This document shows, piece after piece, positions 7,923 through 13,649 of a DNA stretch of 15,282 nucleotides. The stretch covers positions 2,306 to 17,587 of the forward strand of contig MGNL01000059.1 of NCBI GenBank assembly GCA_001796785.1. Reading direction: 5' to 3'. The position numbers were made by a program, and so were the translations under genes. Under the pieces are notes generated by a model that was not told the origin of the DNA, ran no database searches, and saw only the letters and a list, made by a program, of their open reading frames with translations. Source of the stretch: Chloroflexi bacterium RBG_16_51_16. Lineage in GTDB: Bacteria; Chloroflexota; Anaerolineae; Anaerolineales; Villigracilaceae. Within the stretch, counting starts at the first letter, position 1. Each line of letters opens with the position of its first letter.

Positions 7923-7957
7923 AAAAAAAGCACGGTTGCCGCTTGCAACCGTGCTTT
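7923..7957 (-). terminator. Rho-independent terminator of the FTR1 gene
   Basis: A perfect 13-bp stem, AAAGCACGGTTGC paired with GCAACCGTGCTTT around a 5-base loop (7927-7957), is followed on the minus strand by T7 (7929-7923). It stands 18 bases after the stop of the iron permease gene and isolates it from the PucC-like operon. Confidence 0.92.
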
Positions 7958-7974
7958 GAAGATCCACCAGAAAC

Positions 7975-8802
7975 CTAGGCAGTCTGTTGTACCAAAGATT
8001 CAGCCGGTTGATTGACTCTCCTCAGACCAATGTAAATCACTGCGAAATAGGCTGCGTAACCCAATGCTTCAGTAAGAGAGGGGTTGCCGTTATAGCCAAA
8101 CAGAGCTTTGAGCAAGGAACCGACCGTTGAGTTCTCATCAAGGAACGGATTGAGGTTCCAAACATGTTCGATAACCGGCGGTATCCAGCCAACCTCGTTA
8201 AATTCGTGAATACCATGCGCTACCAGACCGGCTGCAAACAGGATCAGGAGAACGCCGGTAACCTTGAAGAATCGGAGGAGGTTGAGACGAAGGGTCGAGG
8301 CGAACAACGCCGCACCCAGCAGCGCTGCTGTCCCTAATCCCAGGGTCGCGCCGATGAGTGTACTTTGGGAATCTGTGGCAAATGTTGCAGCCGTTAGAAA
8401 CAGCGCCAGTTCTATTCCTTCACGAACAACGGCGAGAAACGCCAGGCTAAATATGGCGCGCCCTCCGCCTGAAGAAGAAGCACGGCTCACACCGGATTCA
8501 AGCTCCCCTTTAATATAGTGAGCTTGTCCATTCATCCAGAAGATCATCCAGGTGAGCACGCACGCGGCTGCCAACATTGCGATTCCCTCGAATATTTGCT
8601 CGGCAGCTCCTTCCAGGCTGAGTCCAAGAGCGGTCAGCGCAATTCCAGCAATCAGGCTGACCAGGATCGCGCAGACAGTTCCGTACCATGCGGAAGGAAT
8701 AAGATCACGCCGATTCAGTTTGTTTACTGCACCGAGCACGATCCCGATGATGAGAGCAGCCTCAATCCCTTCTCTCAGGGATAACAAAAAACTAGCAAGC
8801 AT
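7975..8802 (-). CDS. FTR1-family high-affinity iron permease
   Basis: A 275-residue inner-membrane protein with about seven helices. The two signature REGxE iron-binding motifs are present: REGIE at 10-14 in helix 1 and REGIE at 127-131 in helix 4, the paired arrangement of the FTR1/EfeU family (PF03239). These permeases move iron, ferric or ferrous after oxidation, into the cytosol. Neither an EfeO/EfeM cupredoxin-like partner nor a DyP-type EfeB peroxidase is encoded beside it. AGAGGTG lies before the ATG at 8802; an ATG five bases upstream is out of frame. The gene is divergent from the first DtxR-like regulator and shares a 171-base regulatory region with it, which suggests iron-dependent control. 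Confidence 0.93.
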   Translation of the reverse strand: MLASFLLSLREGIEAALIIGIVLGAVNKLNRRDLIPSAWYGTVCAILVSLIAGIALTALGLSLEGAAEQIFEGIAMLAAACVLTWMIFWMNGQAHYIKGELESGVSRASSSGGGRAIFSLAFLAVVREGIELALFLTAATFATDSQSTLIGATLGLGTAALLGAALFASTLRLNLLRFFKVTGVLLILFAAGLVAHGIHEFNEVGWIPPVIEHVWNLNPFLDENSTVGSLLKALFGYNGNPSLTEALGYAAYFAVIYIGLRRVNQPAESLVQQTA

Positions 8803-8839
8803 CCATTACACCTCTCAGGGACATGATTATTGTGGTGTA

Positions 8840-8868
8840 GTTATAATCGGTACAACCCTTATAATCTA
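8840..8868 (-). promoter_or_regulatory. Candidate promoter of the FTR1 gene with embedded dyad
   Basis: On the minus strand TAGATT (8868-8863) and TATAAC (8845-8840) are 17 bases apart; the -35 is weak. The spacer is almost filled by a dyad at 8841-8864: TTATAA arms at both ends and GGT-ACA-ACC in the middle (8849-8857). The GGT..ACC core resembles the inner bases of DtxR/IdeR boxes, so this is a candidate metalloregulator site that would block the promoter. Confidence 0.45.
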
Positions 8869-8874
8869 GATTAT
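8861..8874. promoter_or_regulatory. Perfect 14-bp palindrome in the FTR1/DtxR-1 intergenic region
   Basis: ATAATCTAGATTAT is a perfect dyad that overlaps the presumed -35 of the FTR1 gene. The half ATAATCTA recurs at 9781-9788 in front of the second regulator. It is a good operator candidate for one of the DtxR-like proteins. Confidence 0.5.
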
Positions 8875-8912
8875 TATGATTAAATTCAAATAAACCCGAT
8901 TGGATAAAGTTA

Positions 8913-8925
8913 TCACCCAGGGTGA
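8913..8925. promoter_or_regulatory. Perfect 13-bp inverted repeat upstream of DtxR-like regulator 1
   Basis: TCACCC-A-GGGTGA is a GC-rich dyad in an otherwise AT-rich intergenic region, just upstream of the presumed -35 box of regulator 1. It differs from the AT-rich palindrome at 8861, so it may be the site of a different protein. Confidence 0.4.
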
Positions 8926-8931
8926 AGAAAT

Positions 8932-8960
8932 TTGATATTATTAGTCTGAATTATTATTTA
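8932..8960 (+). promoter_or_regulatory. Candidate promoter of DtxR-like regulator 1
   Basis: TTGATA (8932-8937) and TATTTA (8955-8960) are 17 bases apart. The spacer holds an imperfect dyad, ATTAGTCTGAATTAT (8940-8954, 10 of 15 bases symmetric). Transcription would start only a few bases before the ATG at 8974, so the mRNA may be leaderless or nearly so. Confidence 0.4.
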
Positions 8961-8973
8961 TGGATCTGACCGA

Positions 8974-9684
8974 ATGACCACAACAGCGATGAGACGCTAC
9001 GCAGCCGAGATCTACCGGCTCCAACAAGATTCTCCGACGGTTGGTTTAGCTGAACTCTCTAAGCACGCGGAGTCCTCTCAACAAGCTACGGCTCGAATGG
9101 TAAGCAGGATGAAAAAGCTTGGTTTCCTGGAGCACGAACCTTATCGCGGCGTCCGATTGACCCGGGCTGGCGAGCAAATTGCCATGCCAGCCCTTCGGCG
9201 CCACCGGATGGTCGAGGTTTTCCTTGTAAAGGTCATGGGCTATGACTGGGCTTCAGCGCACACCCTATCCGATGTTTTCGAGCGCGGGATCAATGACGAG
9301 CTCGAAGACCGAATCGACTTATTGAGCGGACATCCAACCCGCTGCCCGCATGGTGAACCCATTCCTTCAAAGGCGGGTGTCATGCCAGTGGTAAAGGATG
9401 AGCCGCTCCTGGACGTACCCTCCGGGTCAGATTGTGTTGTGAGCCGGGTTCGTACCCATGATCTGGAAGAACTACACTATATCGCTGAGCTCAAACTCAT
9501 ACCGGGAGTTCCGTTCCATTTGTTAAGCTGTGCACCTTTCAGAGGACCTTTGCGATTGCAGATGAAACCCCATGATCCGGTGATCGGGTATGAACTGGCT
9601 GCCTCACTCTGGGTTGAAGTGGTGAAACGGGGGGAAGGAAATAAATTGCCTCCCCTGGCAAACACACCTGGGAAGAAAAAATAA
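8974..9684 (+). CDS. DtxR-family regulator 1 with FeoA-like C-terminal domain, atypical metal site
   Basis: A 236-residue DtxR/MntR-family protein: winged helix-turn-helix (about 6-75), dimerisation domain (75-130, including GHPTRCPHGEPIP at 119-131) and a C-terminal SH3/FeoA-like domain (about 145-220). Aligned with DtxR at a constant offset of two, the ancillary ligands H79, E83 and H98 are kept (H77, E81, H96). In the primary site M10, C102 and H106 are replaced by R8, D100 and R104, leaving only E103. It may therefore not respond to Fe(II) in the usual way, or may use another signal. The ATG at 8974 has no Shine-Dalgarno sequence; an ATG at 8960 runs into a stop after five codons. The tail from 221 is Lys-rich and probably disordered. 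It opens the feo cluster and is divergent from the FTR1 gene. Confidence 0.88.
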   Translation: MTTTAMRRYAAEIYRLQQDSPTVGLAELSKHAESSQQATARMVSRMKKLGFLEHEPYRGVRLTRAGEQIAMPALRRHRMVEVFLVKVMGYDWASAHTLSDVFERGINDELEDRIDLLSGHPTRCPHGEPIPSKAGVMPVVKDEPLLDVPSGSDCVVSRVRTHDLEELHYIAELKLIPGVPFHLLSCAPFRGPLRLQMKPHDPVIGYELAASLWVEVVKRGEGNKLPPLANTPGKKK

Positions 9685-9723
9685 ACCACTCTTTTCAGTA
9701 GGCCTTTTAGGATGGGGGAAAAC

Positions 9724-9774
9724 ATGACAGGCGGTTGTGATATGGGTTTTGGGGAGTTTATTCTTGGTTACTAA
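9724..9774 (+). CDS. Possible 16-residue leader peptide between regulators 1 and 2
   Basis: ATG at 9724 opens MTGGCDMGFGEFILGY, ending in TAA at 9772-9774. It is preceded by AGGATGGGGG with a 5-base gap, the best purine-rich ribosome-binding site in this intergenic region. The Gly, Cys and Met content is unusual for a chance ORF. It could be a translated leader affecting the downstream gene, or a chance reading frame. No family is recognised. Confidence 0.25.
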   Translation: MTGGCDMGFGEFILGY

Positions 9775-9780
9775 TTTCAC

Positions 9781-9795
9781 ATAATCTAAGTTACT
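9781..9795. promoter_or_regulatory. Second copy of the ATAATCTA operator-like motif
   Basis: ATAATCTAAGTTACT shares its first eight bases with the perfect palindrome at 8861-8874, and the right half is a degenerate mirror. Its position upstream of regulator 2's promoter fits a second site for the same protein. Confidence 0.35.
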
Positions 9796-9803
9796 TTCAT
9801 TCA

Positions 9804-9832
9804 TTGGCGGGAAAAAGAAACAACCGGATAAT
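9804..9832 (+). promoter_or_regulatory. Promoter of DtxR-like regulator 2 and the feo operon
   Basis: TTGGCG (9804-9809) and GATAAT (9827-9832) are separated by exactly 17 bases. The -10 box runs into the left arm of the 45-base inverted repeat at 9828-9872, so a protein bound there would block RNA polymerase. The expected start of transcription is near 9839. Confidence 0.55.
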
Positions 9833-9872
9833 AAGGTCAACCATAACAATTTTCTATGGGTGACCTTATTAT
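9828..9872. promoter_or_regulatory. 45-base inverted repeat spanning -10 box, ribosome-binding site and start codon of regulator 2
   Basis: The arms 9828-9845 and 9855-9872 are complementary at 17 of 18 positions (ATAATAAGGTCA/TGACCTTATTAT, one mismatch, CCATA/TATGG), with a 9-base loop ACAATTTTC. Each arm contains a DtxR-like box of its own: TAAGGT-CA-ACCATA is 10 of 14 symmetric. The box centres are 23 bp apart, about two helical turns. It may be a double operator; in a read-through transcript it could also be a hairpin hiding the start site. Confidence 0.7.
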
Positions 9873-10551
9873 GCAACCGTCCAACTTGAAGGTGAGTCCC
9901 AAATACAGCGAAAGTAAGGAGATGTACCTTAAGGCGCTGGTCGAACTCGATGTTTTTGTATCACCCACGGTCAGCCGGCTTGCGAATCGACTGGGTGTCA
10001 CCCAGGTTTCTGCGAATGAGATGGTCCGGCGACTCACCGATCAAGGTTTGATGATCCATACACCCTATAAAGGTGTCAACCTGACTAAAAAAGGCAGGCA
10101 GTTGGGTAATAACGTCTTGCGACGACAGCGTTTATGGGAATGCTTCTTATATGACTATTTGAAAGTCGAGTGGTCGCGACTTTATGAGCTGACGTGTAAC
10201 CTTGAACATAACACACCGCCGGAAGTGACCGAATCCCTGGCGATTTATTTAAACAACCCGGCTCAATGCCCACACGGCCAGCCAATCCCTACTGTCGATG
10301 GTGAATGTAAATCCCTGAAAGGAATCCCTTTAAATCAACTGGGAATCGGTGAGTCCGCATCCATCTTGTCGGTCACGGAGAGTCCGCTTGAGGTGGTCGA
10401 ACACTTTAGTCAACAGGGTTTGCTTCCCGGCAAGCATATAACCCTGGTTAACACTACGCCTTTGCAGGGACCATTGACTCTACAGGTCGGTCAGGCTCAT
10501 ATAGCCCTGGGGTTGCAGATGGCTGAGCAGATCCTGGTCAAGCGAGACTAG
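9871..10551 (+). CDS. DtxR-family iron regulator 2 with FeoA-like domain and complete primary metal site
   Basis: A DtxR-family protein of 226 residues from ATG 9871, or 231 from ATG 9856. I prefer 9871 because GGTGA lies seven bases before it, while 9856 has no ribosome-binding site. Counting from 9856, the winged helix-turn-helix is at 18-88 (recognition helix SANEMVRRL), the dimerisation domain at 88-145 and the FeoA/SH3-like domain at 160-230. All primary DtxR ligands are present: M23, C114, E117 and H118. Of the ancillary site only E95 remains (H79 is Q91, H98 is Y110), and the usual HP before CPHG is NP. It is probably the true metal-responsive repressor of the operon. The stop is four bases before the feoB start. 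Confidence 0.9.
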   Translation: MQPSNLKVSPKYSESKEMYLKALVELDVFVSPTVSRLANRLGVTQVSANEMVRRLTDQGLMIHTPYKGVNLTKKGRQLGNNVLRRQRLWECFLYDYLKVEWSRLYELTCNLEHNTPPEVTESLAIYLNNPAQCPHGQPIPTVDGECKSLKGIPLNQLGIGESASILSVTESPLEVVEHFSQQGLLPGKHITLVNTTPLQGPLTLQVGQAHIALGLQMAEQILVKRD

Positions 10552-10555
10552 TCAC

Positions 10556-12589
10556 ATGGGAGAAAGCATTACTTTACAACCTGCACCCCACATAAGCCGA
10601 ACGCAGGGTTGCCATGGAGGATCCGATAAAGATACCCGTGGTCTTCCATTGGTGGCAATCGTAGGTTCACCCAATGTTGGTAAAAGCGTGTTGTTCAATC
10701 GATTAACCGGTGCTTATGTAACCGTCTCGAATTACCCCGGCACAACTGTCGAGATCGCGCGTGGTTATGGAAAACTAGGAGACCAGAAGATCGGCGTAGT
10801 CGATACACCGGGAATGTACCGACTGCTCCCGCTGACCCAAGAAGAGCAAGTGGCGCGCGACATCCTGCTGATCGAACAACCGGCCGTAGTCATTCATGTG
10901 GTGGATGCCAAAAATCTTGACCGCATGCTGCCCATGACCCTTCAGTTGATCGAATCGGGGTTGCCGGTTGTACTAGCCGCAAACTTGATGGATGAGGCCG
11001 ACCGGCTGGGTGTTCGGATAGACCTTCGTGCATTAGAAATAGCTTTAGGCATTCCGGTTGTAGGAACTGCGATTGCTTTCGGAAAAGGCACGCAGGAGCT
11101 AATCAAAATCGTCATGGATCGTAGTAAATCCATTAACGAGATTTCACAAGACTACCGCCATCTCATTGACTATCACCCTCAAATCGAAGAAGCCATCAGG
11201 CAACTGGGACTCAGACTGCAGGGTAATTATCGATTGTCCCGACGGTCGATCTCGCTGTTGGTTATGCAAAGAGATCCTCATGTGACCACCCTGGTTGCCG
11301 AGCAGGAATTTTCCCGATTAGAGGAGATTAACGACATCATTCGTCATGCCGAGAGATCATTTGTTCACCCTCTGTCCTATGTGATAGCGAATGACCAACG
11401 CGAAGCATCCAAGCGGATGCTTGGCGATGTGTTAATCCATCCCGACAAACGTCCGCACGGAGTGCGTGAAATGCTTTCAGCCCTCATGATCAACCCACTA
11501 ACCGGTCTTCCCATCCTGGCTGCCGCCCTCTACCTTCTTTACCAATTTGTGGGAGTCATCGGAGCCCAAAAACTCGTAGGCTTTTTGGAGAACCAGGTTT
11601 TTGGGGTTTATATCAATCCCCGGGTGGACGCTTTCCTTGCTGCGACCATACCCTGGCAGGCCGTACGCGATTTGATCGGTGGCGAGTATGGATTGATTAC
11701 CCTGGGACTTCGCTATGCGGTCGCGTTGATCCTGCCCATCGTAGGTACGTTTTTCCTGTTATTTTCAATCATCGAGGATAGCGGTTATCTACCAAGATTG
11801 GCATTATTGATCGACCGGATTTTCAAGAAGATCGGCTTAAACGGCCGCGCTGTTATCCCGATGGTCCTGGGTTTCGGTTGCGATACCATGGCAACGATCG
11901 TCACTCGAACCCTGGAGACCCGCCGGGAACGATTTCTGAGCACACTCCTCCTCGCCCTGGCAATCCCCTGCTCGGCGCAACTGGGTGTGATGCTGGGATT
12001 GATGGCTGCTAATCCGCTCATGATGATATTTTGGACAGGAATTGTAGCCGGGGTTTTTTTATTGGTGGGGTTATTAGCCGCAAGACTGATGCCGGGCGAA
12101 AAGCCCACGTTTTATATGGAGCTTCCGCCCCTGCGGCTGCCAACATTGACGAATGTTTTGATAAAAACATATACCCGCCTGGAATGGTACTTCCGTGAAG
12201 TCCTGCCCATGTTCCTGTTTGCAAGCGTGATCATCTGGCTCGGCAAACTGACCGGAGCCTTCGATGTAATTGTCAGGCTCATCCTGCCGCTGATTCACTG
12301 GCTCGGTCTACCCGATCAAGCCGCGGTGGCATTCCTGTTTGGCTTCTTCCGCCGGGATTATGGCGCCGCCGGGCTATACGACTTGCAGGCTGTGATGACG
12401 AATAACCAGATCCTGGTCGCGGCAATCACGCTAACCCTATTCGTGCCGTGCATTGCGCAATTCTCAGTCACGATTAAAGAACGCGGTTGGAAAGCCGCGC
12501 TGGGTATCAGTGCCTTTGTGTTTCCTTTTGCGTTCTTGATCGGCGGTTTGGTCAACTGGATGTTGAACATATCCGGGATTATCTTGTGA
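10556..12589 (+). CDS. feoB: Ferrous iron transport protein B (FeoB)
   Basis: A 677-residue GTPase-coupled Fe(II) transporter of the inner membrane. The N-terminal G domain has G1 GSPNVGKS at 37-44, G2 around T63-T64 in YPGTTVE, G3 DTPG at 83-86 and G4 NLMD at 143-146; a helical spacer spans about 200-300. The membrane part from about 310 has EDSGYLPRLA (407-416), GFGCDTMA (439-446), the first gate Cys in PCSAQ (471-475), FFRRDYGAAGL (597-607) and the second gate Cys in PCIAQ (631-635). GCDTMA in place of the common GCNVPA marks a FeoB subclass. A 30-residue N-terminal extension with CHGG (19-22) could touch metal or a partner. The start lies four bases after regulator 2, which suggests coupling; no separate feoA is present. 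Confidence 0.97.
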   Translation: MGESITLQPAPHISRTQGCHGGSDKDTRGLPLVAIVGSPNVGKSVLFNRLTGAYVTVSNYPGTTVEIARGYGKLGDQKIGVVDTPGMYRLLPLTQEEQVARDILLIEQPAVVIHVVDAKNLDRMLPMTLQLIESGLPVVLAANLMDEADRLGVRIDLRALEIALGIPVVGTAIAFGKGTQELIKIVMDRSKSINEISQDYRHLIDYHPQIEEAIRQLGLRLQGNYRLSRRSISLLVMQRDPHVTTLVAEQEFSRLEEINDIIRHAERSFVHPLSYVIANDQREASKRMLGDVLIHPDKRPHGVREMLSALMINPLTGLPILAAALYLLYQFVGVIGAQKLVGFLENQVFGVYINPRVDAFLAATIPWQAVRDLIGGEYGLITLGLRYAVALILPIVGTFFLLFSIIEDSGYLPRLALLIDRIFKKIGLNGRAVIPMVLGFGCDTMATIVTRTLETRRERFLSTLLLALAIPCSAQLGVMLGLMAANPLMMIFWTGIVAGVFLLVGLLAARLMPGEKPTFYMELPPLRLPTLTNVLIKTYTRLEWYFREVLPMFLFASVIIWLGKLTGAFDVIVRLILPLIHWLGLPDQAAVAFLFGFFRRDYGAAGLYDLQAVMTNNQILVAAITLTLFVPCIAQFSVTIKERGWKAALGISAFVFPFAFLIGGLVNWMLNISGIIL

Positions 12590-12846
12590 ATCGTGGCGGA
12601 CATTTCCAAATGATGAAATGCGGATTTTGCGCCTACGAATTTGATCCTGCCTCGGCTGAACAAGCCTGCAACGGCTGTCCTATCGTACGACATTGTCGCC
12701 TAGTGCGATGTCCGCGATGTGGCTATGAAATGCCGCCTGAATCATTGTTCCTAACCTGGGCGCAAAAAATATTTAGGCAACCCAAGAACAAAATTAGCAC
12801 AAACGCGTTCCCATCAAGTAAGCAGGATGGAGTCGTGCTTCGTTGA
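12586..12846 (+). CDS. Small Cys-rich zinc-ribbon-like protein, FeoB-associated
   Basis: The GTG at 12586 overlaps the feoB stop (GTGA), giving an 86-residue protein; ATG 12610 or 12613 would shorten it by eight or nine residues. Seven cysteines lie in the first half: C12-x2-C15, C28-x2-C31, C37 and C42-x2-C45 (KCGFC, ACNGCP, RHC, RCPRCGYE). This is a double zinc-ribbon or metal-cluster layout, followed by a basic, Ser-rich tail. Similar short proteins occur beside feo genes in anaerobes, but this is not FeoC with its winged helix. It may bind Fe, Zn or an Fe-S cluster and act on FeoB. Tight coupling supports a shared role; the function is inferred. Confidence 0.75.
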   Translation: MNRGGHFQMMKCGFCAYEFDPASAEQACNGCPIVRHCRLVRCPRCGYEMPPESLFLTWAQKIFRQPKNKISTNAFPSSKQDGVVLR

Positions 12847-12900
12847 AAGCGCAGTAGCTTAAAAACTTCCCGTGTGCAACCTCGAATTGGAATGTTACGA

Positions 12901-13539
12901 ATGAAGATCAGTGAGAACGGACAAGAATTGTTGGAAAAATTTTGGATTGCCATTGAAGAGAAAGGGCAGCCTTCCTTTAAGGCTTCTGGCGGCAATCCAG
13001 AAGATTTTATGGAACTAAAACTGCTGGGCCTGATCCATAATGCCACTACGGATTGGAAATTGACTGCCCGCGGTTCCGTAGAAGCCGGTCGTGCCATCCG
13101 TCGCCATCGCCTGGGCGAACGCTTGGTGGCGGATATCCTGCAGACAGAAAACGAACAAATGGAGGAGCAAGCCTGCCGTTTGGAACATGCGCTGGTCGAG
13201 GGTTTGGACGAAAGTATTTGCACCCTGCTCGGTCATCCGGTCTTCTGCCCGCATGGTAATCCGATCCCACCGGGCGAGTGCTGCCGAGAGAACCGAACCA
13301 AGGTGGACAGATTGATTGCTCCCCTGAGTGAATGCAAGCCCGGCCAATCCGGTCAGATCGCCTACTTGCGAATGAGTCACCCGGCACGACTGCAAAAGCT
13401 GATGTCCATGGGCATCCTACCCGGCGGGCAGATCACCTTGTTGCAGAGGTCGCCTTCCTTTGTTTTCGAAAGCGGGTACAGTCAATTTGCCGTTGATGAG
13501 GATATAGCCAGCGATATCCATGTACGGTTAAAAATATAG
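12901..13539 (+). CDS. DtxR-family protein 3 with shortened helix-turn-helix and FeoA-like domain
   Basis: A 212-residue protein from ATG 12901 (GGA nine bases upstream); GTG 12874 would add nine residues but lacks a ribosome-binding site. The dimerisation domain (65-120) has RRHRLGER, ACRLEH and GHPVFCPHGNPIP. Ligands equivalent to DtxR H79, E83, C102, E105 and H106 are H69, E73, C92, E95 and H96; H98 is E88 and M10 is a leucine (L10). The C-terminal 140-212 is FeoA/SH3-like (LMSMGILPGGQITLLQRSP). The distance from the M10 position to H79 is about 59 residues against 69 in DtxR, so the helix-turn-helix has lost about ten residues, around SFKASGGNPEDF. It may be a metal sensor or FeoA-like partner with weak or no DNA binding. 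It ends the feo cluster. Confidence 0.85.
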   Translation: MKISENGQELLEKFWIAIEEKGQPSFKASGGNPEDFMELKLLGLIHNATTDWKLTARGSVEAGRAIRRHRLGERLVADILQTENEQMEEQACRLEHALVEGLDESICTLLGHPVFCPHGNPIPPGECCRENRTKVDRLIAPLSECKPGQSGQIAYLRMSHPARLQKLMSMGILPGGQITLLQRSPSFVFESGYSQFAVDEDIASDIHVRLKI

Positions 13540-13584
13540 TTGCTACGAAACAATGGGAGACCGGGAAAATCCAGTCTTACCGTT

Positions 13585-13612
13585 TTGAAATTGGATGATC
13601 GGGGACTATACT
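13585..13612 (+). promoter_or_regulatory. Promoter of the stalk-protein gene
   Basis: TTGAAA (13585-13590) and TATACT (13607-13612) are 16 bases apart, each close to the sigma-70 consensus. The start of transcription would be about 30 bases before the ATG at 13650. Confidence 0.55.
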
Positions 13613-13649
13613 TAACTCAGCAGTATGATCGATAGAAAGAACTTACTTC

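Noticed and set aside
12723..13223. 166-codon minus-strand ORF opposite the third DtxR-like gene
   Set aside because: It is antisense to two genes with clear family motifs, is Ser/Arg-rich, and has no recognised domain.
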